DNA of 5,746 nucleotides from Lachnospiraceae bacterium (GTDB lineage Bacteria > Bacillota > Clostridia > Lachnospirales > Lachnospiraceae), in the NCBI GenBank assembly GCA_003520105.1, contig DOVL01000040.1:4775-10520 (forward strand), read 5' to 3'. The position numbers were made by a program, and so were the translations under genes. The notes under the pieces are model-generated. The model was not told the origin of the DNA. It worked only from the letters and a program-made list of their open reading frames with translations, and did not search any database. Of the stretch, positions 1-5,746 are shown piece by piece; position 1 is the first letter of the stretch, and each line of letters opens with the position of its first letter.

Positions 1-173
1 CCAGCCATTCTGATATCCATTAAAAGAACATCCGGCTCAAACTCATCATATAATTTTATCGCCTCGTTTCCGCTGCTGCCCGTTCCTACAACCTCTATCT
101 CACTGTCAGACGAAAGGATTGTTTTTAAACTCATCGCAACCAGGCTGTCATCATCCACTACAAGTACTTTCAT
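1..173 (-). CDS. Response regulator receiver domain (partial, 3' end beyond left edge)
   Basis: This is the N-terminal part of a two-component response regulator, the cytoplasmic partner of the histidine kinase just upstream. I translated 57 complete codons from the ATG at 173. The start MKVLVVDDD gives the acidic pocket (Asp7-Asp9), and LLMDIRMA holds the predicted phospho-acceptor Asp53. These are the standard landmarks of a receiver (REC) domain at the expected spacing. The switch Thr/Ser, the conserved Lys and any DNA-binding domain lie outside the window. Because the partner kinase is of the HisKA_3 type, the missing output domain is expected to be a NarL/LuxR-type helix-turn-helix; that is inferred and not seen. 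The gene begins 31 bases after the kinase stop. An in-frame GTG two codons upstream (179-177) is a second possible start: the AAGGA at 189-185 sits 5 bases before GTG and 11 before ATG. ATG fits the family consensus better. Confidence 0.93.
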   Translation of the reverse strand, partial: MKVLVVDDDSLVAMSLKTILSSDSEIEVVGTGSSGNEAIKLYDEFEPDVLLMDIRMA

Positions 174-184
174 ATACACGCTTT

Positions 185-189
185 TCCTT
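185..189 (-). promoter_or_regulatory. Ribosome binding site of the response regulator gene
   Basis: AAGGA on the minus strand lies between the kinase stop and the regulator start. Its spacing is 11 bases to the ATG at 173 and 5 bases to the in-frame GTG at 179, so spacing alone does not settle the start. It is weaker than the GGAGG sites in front of the three transporter genes. Confidence 0.5.
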
Positions 190-204
190 TCACTTATTTT
201 TCTT

Positions 205-1368
205 CTACCCTTCATCCTTCGGTTTTGGGATTCTCACAAACACCCTGAAACCGTTGCCGCTTACAAAGCTTGCCTGTCCGCCCAGCTTCTCGGCACGAAG
301 ACGGATATTCTCAAGGCCCATGCCCTCACCCGGCTTGATCTCGACCTCAGTATAACCACTGTCGTTCTTTGATCTGTCCGTCCACGATGAACTGCCTCTG
401 TCCTCTGAACCCCTGTAATCACGAACAATTATCTGATACATCGACGGATGTTCGTCGATCCTGATATCAACCGTATCACTCTTACTGTATTTCATAATAT
501 TTGATACAGATTCTTTGATTATATTTATAGTAGCATATTTTATATCCTTTGGCATATAAACGCTTTCAACTTCGCAGTCTAAGCGCACCTCAAACCTGTC
601 CTTAAGCGGTTCCGCCATCTCAAGAACGGCAGTTTTAACATCAATCGATTCATCTCTCAGATCATGTACGCTTTCGCGGATATTGTTCATGGCCGTATCA
701 AGAGTACTTCTGAGACTGCCAAGCTCACTAGCCAGCGGCTCCTCCTTATGAACAACCATCATGGCCCCGACCTGAAGCAGTGAACGGCTGAGCATATGGC
801 CGACATTATCATGTATTTCCCTTGCTATCCTGTTTCTTTCAGCAAGCTGAGCAGTGTAAATATTCTTATCCTGTTCCAGAAGAAGGCTCTTGTTTTTTTC
901 AGAAAGCTTCTCCTTCTTGATCTCGCCCTCATCACGAATCTTCTTATTATCCTTCTCCATCCTCTCGATTTTTTCCGAATTGTAGGACAGATAAACCGCA
1001 AGTAAGGTTATAAAGAGGATCATGAAGAAATCGTGAAGTCCGAAGTCCGTATCAGCCGATGAAAAACCGACAAATGCCACAACTGAAATAAGACCGGCAG
1101 CAATCTGTCGGTCTATATATATTTCATAAGCAATTACAGGGATAAATACCGCTGTCTCCGGCAAAAATATAGCCACACAGCCGAAAGCTATTTCGAGCAC
1201 TATATTTATCCTCTTTCCGATATTGCCCAGCATTCTCAGATAAGACATCATGAAAGCAGCCGTGATCATGGCAAAAACCATGACCACAAGCTGCATACCA
1301 TCAAAACTGCTCGTAAGCACTACCGATGTAAAAGCAAGTATAATTATCTTGTCTAAAAACCTCTTCAA
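205..1368 (-). CDS. Membrane sensor histidine kinase, HisKA_3 (NarL-partner) type
   Basis: A 387-residue sensor kinase that should autophosphorylate and pass phosphate to the regulator encoded next. Residues 1-130 hold about five or six hydrophobic segments (roughly 8-42, 54-84, 88-103, 112-128) with very short loops, so there is no extracellular sensing domain. Residues 131-175 are highly charged and probably a coiled coil. The HisKA_3 dimerisation domain follows, with ERNRIAREIHD placing the phospho-acceptor at His186. The ATPase domain has an N-box (KESVSN, Glu286/Asn290) and a clear GEGMGL glycine box at 347-352 followed by ENIRLRAEKLGG. The expected DxGxG box is degenerate (D317-YRG), and a polar stretch of about 25 residues precedes the final glycine box. 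The start is TTG at 1368: the frame is closed by the preceding permease stop only 12 bases upstream, and no ATG is nearby until codon 25. The membrane-only input and the neighbouring ABC genes resemble LnrJ-type kinases; the signal is unknown. Confidence 0.93.
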   Translation of the reverse strand: MKRFLDKIIILAFTSVVLTSSFDGMQLVVMVFAMITAAFMMSYLRMLGNIGKRINIVLEIAFGCVAIFLPETAVFIPVIAYEIYIDRQIAAGLISVVAFVGFSSADTDFGLHDFFMILFITLLAVYLSYNSEKIERMEKDNKKIRDEGEIKKEKLSEKNKSLLLEQDKNIYTAQLAERNRIAREIHDNVGHMLSRSLLQVGAMMVVHKEEPLASELGSLRSTLDTAMNNIRESVHDLRDESIDVKTAVLEMAEPLKDRFEVRLDCEVESVYMPKDIKYATINIIKESVSNIMKYSKSDTVDIRIDEHPSMYQIIVRDYRGSEDRGSSSWTDRSKNDSGYTEVEIKPGEGMGLENIRLRAEKLGGQASFVSGNGFRVFVRIPKPKDEG

Positions 1369-1378
1369 ACCTTCACCT
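1369..1378 (-). promoter_or_regulatory. Ribosome binding site supporting a TTG start of the kinase
   Basis: The 12 bases between the permease stop and the kinase TTG read ATAGGTGAAGGT. AGGTG (1378-1374) is 5 bases before TTG. The next AAGG is too close to serve. An overlapping GTG here is in another frame and runs into TGA at once. With a stop codon immediately upstream, TTG is the only sensible start. The imperfect site and weak start codon suggest the kinase is made at a lower level than the transporter, which is an inference. Confidence 0.55.
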
Positions 1379-1380
1379 AT

Positions 1381-2523
1381 TTACTCTGCCTTCTTAACGT
1401 TATATTTTCCAACGGCAAGTCCTATTGCCATTACCATAACCCCAAACAGAAGCTGAATCAATAGGCAATTTGCAATATCTGCGAGTCCCTTACCATCCTT
1501 GATCTTAAGAAGTGCCTCCGAATACCAGTATGTAGGAAGGAACTGTCCTATTGTCTTGGCCCCGCCGCCCAGAAACTCAAGCGGTACGAAGATGCCGCCG
1601 AGGAAGCAGAACGAAAGACTTATTATATTTGTCAGACCGGCTGCAAAATCGATCTTGATCCTGAAGTTCGATAAAGCAACTATCATCATGATAACAGTAA
1701 TACAGAAAACAATCAGATCAATAAAAATAAGGAACCATCTGTCTGTAAAAGCCTCTTTCGACATAGTCGATCCAACAACCATGAGCATTGTGAAAACAAC
1801 TACTGCTACAATCGACACAGCCGCTGCAAGCGAAAACTGGATCCTGGTATTAGAAGTTGACGAGATATTTGTTCTCTTGTTGATGATCTCTGTATTAAAT
1901 CTCAGTATTACAGGAAGTACCGCTGAGAAAAGCATAGTCAGAATACCATAAGGAAGACATTGGAATATAATAAATATGCTTGAAACCTCCTCTTTACCGT
2001 CGCCTACCATTTCAACAGAGCTGTGATCCATAAGCGCTGTCTTTGCCAGACCTGCAGCTTCAGCCGCATCATATCCGCCCCTCATGTAATTAGCATAAAG
2101 ATTCAGATAGCTTTCGATCTCAGCCTCAACAAGGTAGCCCATTCTGCTGCCTGCGTCCTTGGTGCTGTCAATCATCGAAGAAGCATCTATATTTCCTGCT
2201 TCAAAAGCATCACCGAATCCCTCAGGAATAATAAGATAATTCGAAATCTTGGTATAGTACATAAGCTGAGCTATTTGCTCATCTGTATAATCGCCCTTTT
2301 TAATCACATTCACCTCATCAAGGAAGGCAACCAGCTCTCTGGAAATCTCAGAATCATCATTATCGATAACAACCAGGCCATGGCTTGTTGTCGAATATTT
2401 ATCATCCGATCCGCCGCTCATTCCTGCGAGCATGGCTGTAACACCGATTGATATAGAAAGATATATGATAAGCGAGATTTTGTAATTTTTAAGTACTTTG
2501 AAGAAAGTCTTAAATACTGTCAT
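1381..2523 (-). CDS. ABC-2 type exporter permease, second subunit (LnrN/LnrM-like)
   Basis: A 380-residue membrane subunit that likely pairs with the preceding permease to form the export channel driven by the upstream ATPase. It has the ABC-2 permease plan: one N-terminal helix (about 15-35), a soluble outward-facing region (about 36-180, with GLVVIDNDDSEIS near its start), then five helices at roughly 182-207, 231-252, 263-284, 293-313 and 352-371. FLGGIFVPLEFLGG (307-320) and FLPTYWYSEALLKI (328-341) match the C-terminal motifs usual in this family. I chose ATG at 2523: GGAGG lies 7 bases before it. A TTG six codons upstream (2541) is in frame, but using it would place that GGAGG inside the coding region. 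The start overlaps the end of the first permease by 14 bases, so translation is probably coupled. The two permeases are clearly different in sequence, pointing to a heterodimer. Confidence 0.92.
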   Translation of the reverse strand: MTVFKTFFKVLKNYKISLIIYLSISIGVTAMLAGMSGGSDDKYSTTSHGLVVIDNDDSEISRELVAFLDEVNVIKKGDYTDEQIAQLMYYTKISNYLIIPEGFGDAFEAGNIDASSMIDSTKDAGSRMGYLVEAEIESYLNLYANYMRGGYDAAEAAGLAKTALMDHSSVEMVGDGKEEVSSIFIIFQCLPYGILTMLFSAVLPVILRFNTEIINKRTNISSTSNTRIQFSLAAAVSIVAVVVFTMLMVVGSTMSKEAFTDRWFLIFIDLIVFCITVIMMIVALSNFRIKIDFAAGLTNIISLSFCFLGGIFVPLEFLGGGAKTIGQFLPTYWYSEALLKIKDGKGLADIANCLLIQLLFGVMVMAIGLAVGKYNVKKAE

Positions 2524-3655
2524 AGCTGTTCCTCCTTCCAAGGAATAATCCTGCCACTATAAGTGCGATTGATACTACTGCCATAAAAATGATACATTCA
2601 TAAAATCTCTTACCCGGCCCGAAAATGTTCAGATTATAATAAGCATCACTCATGATTGCTGCCGGATTGATACGGTTGATGATCGGCGCCTTCTCTTCAA
2701 GCTCGATCTTGATATCGGCTATCATAAGGCCCGAAAGTGCGCAACATCCAAGTGTAATGGCAACAAGGATGCTCTCCTTTTTACTTACATCAAAGCTTCC
2801 GAGATTTCCTACAAAGAATCCGAGTGCAATTCCGAGAAGTGACGCAAGTGCCGTTGTTGCAAAGATAAGAACCGTCTCTCCGCCGAACTTGATCTTAAGT
2901 CCAAAGATCAGATAAGCAAGCGCTATAAATACGATAACTGTCTGTACGATGTATGCTGCCATAAGGCCGCCAACCTGAAATACACTTCTCTTAAGAGGTG
3001 AAGCGTTGGTTCTTGCTCCAAGTGCTGACATATTTGCCTGGCAGTTATTTCCTATCCTGAGGCTGTTCATTGATCCGAACAGTGCAGTCATGACCATCAG
3101 ATTATAGAAGTAAGCTACGTATGGATCCTTATTATCACCGGCCATGTCCTTCTGATTGATGTAAGTTACTCTTTCAGAAACATTTGCGAGCACGTCCATA
3201 AGCTTCTCCGGATGTTCTTCTTCAACCTTTTCAATAAGGTCAACGCTCTGGTTGTAGGCAGTTACGATGCTTTCCTGAACCGAAGTCTGATTACCGTTTG
3301 TCTTAGCTTTGAGAAGAAGCTTTCCGTCATCCTTAATAATAATGATGCCGTTAACATCCTCGTCATCGAGAAGCTTCTCTGCCTTCTCCATATCCATAAC
3401 CTCTATATCAAGCAGCTTCCTGCCGTCTGTTTCGAGGTTAGTAAGGAAGTCCATGATCTGATTTCTTCCTTCTTTATTTTCCATCTCATATACAACTGCA
3501 GTTTTAATAGGTTCCGAAGCATAGTTCTTAAAAATACTTCCGAAGGCGATATAGAAAAGCGTTCCGAGTACTATCGGAAACATAAGGGTCCAGAAAACAT
3601 TTGCCTTATTTCTTATGCCTATTTTCAACTGTTTTGAAAAAACGTTAGAAAACAT
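2510..3655 (-). CDS. ABC-2 type exporter permease, first subunit (LnrM-like)
   Basis: A 381-residue membrane subunit of the exporter. It begins with a short amphipathic cytoplasmic stretch (FSKQLKIGIRNKANVFWTL), then a first helix at about 20-41. A large, acidic, outward-facing region of about 135 residues (42-176) follows, containing the family-typical KTAVVYEMEN and VNGIIIIKDDGKLLL strands. Five further helices lie at roughly 178-196, 226-250, 261-283, 294-312 and 352-373. INPAAIMSDAYYNLNIF (329-345) is the characteristic ABC-2 element before the last helix. The start is ATG with GGAGG 7 bases upstream, located inside the last codons of the ATPase gene; the ATPase stop is only 2 bases away. 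The last 14 bases overlap the start of the second permease. Length and topology fit the exporter branch of ABC-2 permeases. The transported compound cannot be inferred from the sequence. Confidence 0.93.
   Translation of the reverse strand: MFSNVFSKQLKIGIRNKANVFWTLMFPIVLGTLFYIAFGSIFKNYASEPIKTAVVYEMENKEGRNQIMDFLTNLETDGRKLLDIEVMDMEKAEKLLDDEDVNGIIIIKDDGKLLLKAKTNGNQTSVQESIVTAYNQSVDLIEKVEEEHPEKLMDVLANVSERVTYINQKDMAGDNKDPYVAYFYNLMVMTALFGSMNSLRIGNNCQANMSALGARTNASPLKRSVFQVGGLMAAYIVQTVIVFIALAYLIFGLKIKFGGETVLIFATTALASLLGIALGFFVGNLGSFDVSKKESILVAITLGCCALSGLMIADIKIELEEKAPIINRINPAAIMSDAYYNLNIFGPGKRFYECIIFMAVVSIALIVAGLFLGRRNSYDSI
2531..2535 (-). promoter_or_regulatory. Ribosome binding site deciding the second permease start
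   Basis: GGAGG on the minus strand, 7 bases ahead of the ATG at 2523 and inside the 3' end of the first permease gene. It has the same motif and spacing as the sites of the ATPase (4620-4616) and the first permease (3667-3663). This uniformity favours ATG 2523 over the longer TTG start. Confidence 0.85.
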
Positions 3656-3657
3656 TC

Positions 3658-4608
3658 TTATGCCTCCTTATCCCTGAGTGACTTGCCTGTGATCTCAAGA
3701 AATACATCATTGAGTGTAGGCAGTTCCGAATAGATTCTGTCATAATCAAGATTATTATCTGCAAAATAATCGATAACATGTGAGATGTTGTGTCTTCCGC
3801 CGGAGCACTTGATCGTGAGTCTGTTTGACGTGTATTTTACATCATATACATGACTGAGCTTTCCTATCTTCTCGATATGTTCTTCGGAAAGCTTTCTTAC
3901 ATCAACGATCACATTTTCGGTATTCTTGATGCTGCGCTTCAGCTCATCGCTTGTTCCTTCAGCAACATTCTTGCCCTTGTCCATTATGAGAATGTGTGTG
4001 CATATCTGCTCAACCTCTTCCATGTAATGGCTGGTATAGATGATCGTTGCTCCGTTATTATTAAGCTCTGTGATTCCTTCAAGAATTTTGTTACGGCTCT
4101 GAGGATCAACCGCCACCGTAGGCTCGTCCATAATGATAAGCTCAGGCTTATGAGCGATGCCGCAGGCGATGTTCAGTCTTCTGAGAAGACCACCTGAGAG
4201 CTTCTTCGGCTTGAACTTTGTGAAGTCCTCAAGTCCTACAAACTTTATCGCATCATCCACACATTTCTTTCTCTCGTTTTTATCTGTTATGTAGAGTCCG
4301 CAGAAATAATCAATATTTTCATATACGGTAAGTTCATCAAATACGGCTACGTTCTGCATTACAACGCCGATCCTCTTCTTCAGATCGTATCTGCTGCTCT
4401 TCATCTTCTCTCCGAAAACATCTATCTCACCGTTATCATAATTAAGAAGTGAAAGTATGCAGTTAATAGTTGTTGTCTTGCCTGAACCGTTCGGACCAAG
4501 TAGCCCGAAGACCTCGCCCTTCTCGATCTTCATGTTTAAATTGTCGAGGGCTATGAGCTCCTTATACCTTTTTACAAGATTTTTTACTTCAACTACTGTT
4601 TCTGACAT
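3658..4608 (-). CDS. ABC-2 exporter ATP-binding protein (LnrL/NatA-like)
   Basis: A 316-residue cytoplasmic ATPase that energises export through the two permeases encoded downstream. All nucleotide-binding landmarks are present: Walker A GPNGSGKT (38-45), Q-loop Gln85, signature LSGG (137-140), Walker B LIIMDEP (157-163), D-loop VDP (167-169) and H-loop His194 in YTSHYMEEVE. The signature is LSGGL where LSGGQ or LSGGM is usual. Residues after about 225 form the accessory C-terminal domain typical of ABC-2 ATPases with drug or lipid exporters; it ends near the conserved LPTLNDVFLEITGKSLRD. The block RRLNIACGI with DPQSRN resembles the LnrL (YfiL) subgroup as I remember it. It is the first gene of the operon. 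ATG 4608 has GGAGG 7 bases upstream, after a leader of about 57 bases that follows a hairpin. It is most likely the energy unit of a resistance-type exporter, with the substrate unknown. Confidence 0.96.
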   Translation of the reverse strand: MSETVVEVKNLVKRYKELIALDNLNMKIEKGEVFGLLGPNGSGKTTTINCILSLLNYDNGEIDVFGEKMKSSRYDLKKRIGVVMQNVAVFDELTVYENIDYFCGLYITDKNERKKCVDDAIKFVGLEDFTKFKPKKLSGGLLRRLNIACGIAHKPELIIMDEPTVAVDPQSRNKILEGITELNNNGATIIYTSHYMEEVEQICTHILIMDKGKNVAEGTSDELKRSIKNTENVIVDVRKLSEEHIEKIGKLSHVYDVKYTSNRLTIKCSGGRHNISHVIDYFADNNLDYDRIYSELPTLNDVFLEITGKSLRDKEA

Positions 4609-4656
4609 TTTGTTTCCTCCTTAGGTTTACTCGTTTTTACTCCGTCTGTTTTTTTC

Positions 4657-4703
4657 AATAAAAATATCCGATTGCATTATCATAATAATACAACCGGATT
4701 TTA
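4657..4703 (-). terminator. Strong hairpin with T-rich tracts on both sides (likely bidirectional terminator)
   Basis: Bases 4666-4680 pair with 4685-4699 to form a 15-bp stem with a 4-base loop; on the minus strand the arms read ATCCGGTTGTATTAT and ATAATGCAATCGGAT. All positions pair, two of them as G-T wobbles. On the minus strand the stem is followed by ATTTTTATT; on the plus strand by TTTATTT. It lies about 50 bases after the stop of the transglutaminase-like gene and about 57 bases before the exporter ATPase. This fits an intrinsic terminator for the former that insulates the operon. The tracts are interrupted by A, so termination may be incomplete. An RNA-level role in the exporter leader is the alternative. 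Confidence 0.72.
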
Positions 4704-4727
4704 TTTGTTAGTGTTATGAGTCATCAA
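4698..4727 (-). promoter_or_regulatory. Candidate sigma-A promoter of the exporter/two-component operon
   Basis: On the minus strand TTGATG (4727-4722) and TAAAAT (4703-4698) are 18 bases apart and each differs from the housekeeping consensus by one or two bases. Transcription would begin near 4690, inside the hairpin, so the new transcript would lack the intact stem while read-through from upstream would still meet it. In an AT-rich gap such matches occur by chance, so this is only a candidate. No better pair was seen between the hairpin and the ATPase start. Confidence 0.33.
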
Positions 4728-4730
4728 TCA

Positions 4731-4748
4731 ATGTGACATTTGTCATAT
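4731..4748. promoter_or_regulatory. Inverted repeat, candidate operator
   Basis: ATGTGACA-TT-TGTCATAT on the plus strand: the inner five pairs (TGACA/TGTCA) are perfect and seven of eight outer-to-inner positions match. It lies immediately upstream of the candidate -35 element of the exporter operon, where an activator of the NarL class usually binds. The position fits autoregulation by the response regulator of this operon. It starts only a few bases past the stop codon of the transglutaminase-like gene and is followed by no T tract, so it is unlikely to be that gene's terminator. Confidence 0.35.
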
Positions 4749-4751
4749 GTG

Positions 4752-5746
4752 TTATTTAACAATAACATTAGAAAAGTAATAATCGTTAAGAATATCGTTG
4801 TAATATTCAGAGAAGCGTCCGTCGGAGACTTCTCGAACGAAAGCATTATCAACGGAGTATGAGTCAGTAATGACGCTCTCGTAAACACCTGAGCCGCCTT
4901 CTTTGATGCGTTCTTTCAAGGCAGATTCATAATCAGACTGGCCGGAGTAAACGTAGCCGTAGTGGTTAAAGTAATTGTCTTTCATGGTGGTGCAGGCATT
5001 GTAGCCTTCATTCATCCATTTATGGTTCAACGAGAGATATTCGTCACTCACATTAAAATATGGATGAAATGCCGTTTCCTTCTTGGAACTGTATTCAGGA
5101 TCATCCCAGGTTGAATCAACCATATACCAGCTGCCGTCAATCTTAACCTGATTCCACGCATGGCCTCCACCGGCTGTACCATAAACAACCTGACTTTCGA
5201 TGCCGGCTCTGGTAAGCAGCAGGGTAAATGCCTTGGAATAGCCGTCACATACGGCTTCTTTATCTATAAGCGCTCCATAAGCGGAATGCTGTACATCATA
5301 AGGCGAGTCTGAACCAAGGTATTTACACTGACTGATAACTCTGTCATGGAGAGCAAGCTCGATCTCAAAATCACTCATTCCCGGAGTAACGCATTCGTTA
5401 TATACCTTTTCGACCTCTTCGCGGAGGCGGATAGCCCTTTCCTTGTCCTCAGGGATTTTTTCACCGTAAACAATATTTCTATATACATATCCGCACTCGG
5501 AGCGGGTAATGGTTATATTTATCCTGTAGGTATCTTCTCCAACCTGCGAATAATAATAGGTTCCGCTGAGATTAGCGCAAATATTATGATAATAGTAACC
5601 GGTCTGAATAGTTCCAAATACATCCTTAAGGCCACCGGTGATATAAATATCGACCATTCCGGTAACGCCTCGGTCTACAAGGTATGACAGATATGTTCCT
5701 GCTTCGAGTATATCGTCGAACACTTCATGCTTGCCATAGGTTTTTC
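4752..5746 (-). CDS. Transglutaminase-like domain protein (partial, 5' end beyond right edge)
   Basis: The C-terminal part of a protein with a papain-fold transglutaminase-like domain. The catalytic triad is evident: Cys in AVCDGYSKAFTLLL, His in GGGHAWNQVKI and Asp in MVDSTWDDP. Numbering from the first in-frame GTG (5723), these are Cys159, His188 and Asp203. A helical EVEKVYNECVTPGMSDFEIELALHD segment precedes the domain, as usual for bacterial members. The C-terminal 80 residues are rich in Tyr, Asp and Ser and show no further domain I recognise. The frame stays open without ATG through KTYGKHE up to the window edge, and no ribosome site precedes the GTG, so the true start and any signal peptide lie outside. 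Relatives are often exported proteins acting on cell-wall or surface peptides as proteases or crosslinkers, but the reaction here is unknown. It is separated from the exporter operon by 143 bases with a terminator-like hairpin. Confidence 0.88.
   Translation of the reverse strand, partial: KTYGKHEVFDDILEAGTYLSYLVDRGVTGMVDIYITGGLKDVFGTIQTGYYYHNICANLSGTYYYSQVGEDTYRINITITRSECGYVYRNIVYGEKIPEDKERAIRLREEVEKVYNECVTPGMSDFEIELALHDRVISQCKYLGSDSPYDVQHSAYGALIDKEAVCDGYSKAFTLLLTRAGIESQVVYGTAGGGHAWNQVKIDGSWYMVDSTWDDPEYSSKKETAFHPYFNVSDEYLSLNHKWMNEGYNACTTMKDNYFNHYGYVYSGQSDYESALKERIKEGGSGVYESVITDSYSVDNAFVREVSDGRFSEYYNDILNDYYFSNVIVK

Noticed and set aside
1499..1951. 150-codon open frame on the plus strand
   Set aside because: It is the antisense of the second permease, has no ribosome site and no recognisable protein features. 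The strong family motifs are all on the minus strand.
2023..2451. 142-codon open frame on the plus strand, Cys/His-containing
   Set aside because: Antisense shadow of the soluble region of the second permease; no ribosome site or domain.
2524..2541. Longer second permease starting at TTG 2541
   Set aside because: The GGAGG at 2535-2531 is ideally placed for ATG 2523 and would lie within the coding region if TTG were used.
3212..3637. 141-codon open frame on the plus strand
   Set aside because: Antisense shadow of the first permease. Its hydrophobic look comes from the complement of charged codons.
4621..4645. Direct repeat GAGTAAA (two copies, 3 bases apart) in the ATPase leader
   Set aside because: Too short and AT-rich to separate from chance, and no further copy was seen.
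4609..4751. Riboswitch or small RNA in the gap before the ATPase
   Set aside because: Only one simple hairpin with T-rich tracts is seen; there is no multi-stem fold or recognisable conserved aptamer motif, so a terminator explains it better.
5346..5687. 113-codon open frame on the plus strand
   Set aside because: Antisense to the transglutaminase-like gene, which carries an intact catalytic triad; no sign of a second gene.
5721..5723. GTG 5723 as the true start of the transglutaminase-like gene
   Set aside because: The frame remains open to the window edge, no ribosome site precedes the GTG, and a signal peptide expected for this class is missing; the gene most likely begins outside the window.

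Overview
The window carries six genes, all read on the minus strand (right to left). It looks like a chromosomal fragment of a Gram-positive anaerobe of the Clostridia, probably a Lachnospiraceae such as a Butyrivibrio or Roseburia relative. That guess rests on the strong GGAGG ribosome sites, the moderately AT-rich base composition with mixed third positions, and the protein families. It is an impression and was not tested by any search.

Layout in reading order: (1) 5746-4752, a cell-surface-type transglutaminase-like protein whose 5' end lies outside the window; (2) 4751-4609, a 143-base gap with a strong hairpin flanked by T-rich tracts on both strands, a perfect short inverted repeat and a weak promoter candidate; (3) 4608-3658, an ABC-2 exporter ATPase; (4) 3655-2510 and (5) 2523-1381, two different ABC-2 permeases; (6) 1368-205, a membrane-embedded HisKA_3 sensor histidine kinase; (7) 173 to the left edge, the receiver domain of a response regulator, cut after its phospho-acceptor region.

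Genes (3) to (7) form one tight operon: 2-base gap, 14-base overlap, 12-base gap, 31-base gap. The plan (one ATPase of about 316 residues, two non-identical permeases of about 380, a kinase of about 390 with no extracellular domain, and a regulator) matches the Bacillus subtilis linearmycin-resistance type (LnrLMN exporter with LnrJK two-component system), but with the transporter genes placed before the regulators. The likely logic is that the kinase senses a lipophilic or membrane-active compound within the bilayer, phosphorylates the regulator, and the regulator raises expression of the exporter. The substrate cannot be read from the sequence. The transglutaminase-like gene is separated by the hairpin and is probably a different transcription unit.

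No RNA gene, mobile element, CRISPR array or long repeat was seen. The window is best described as a member of a known class with several local oddities, and I do not see good evidence for a wholly new system.
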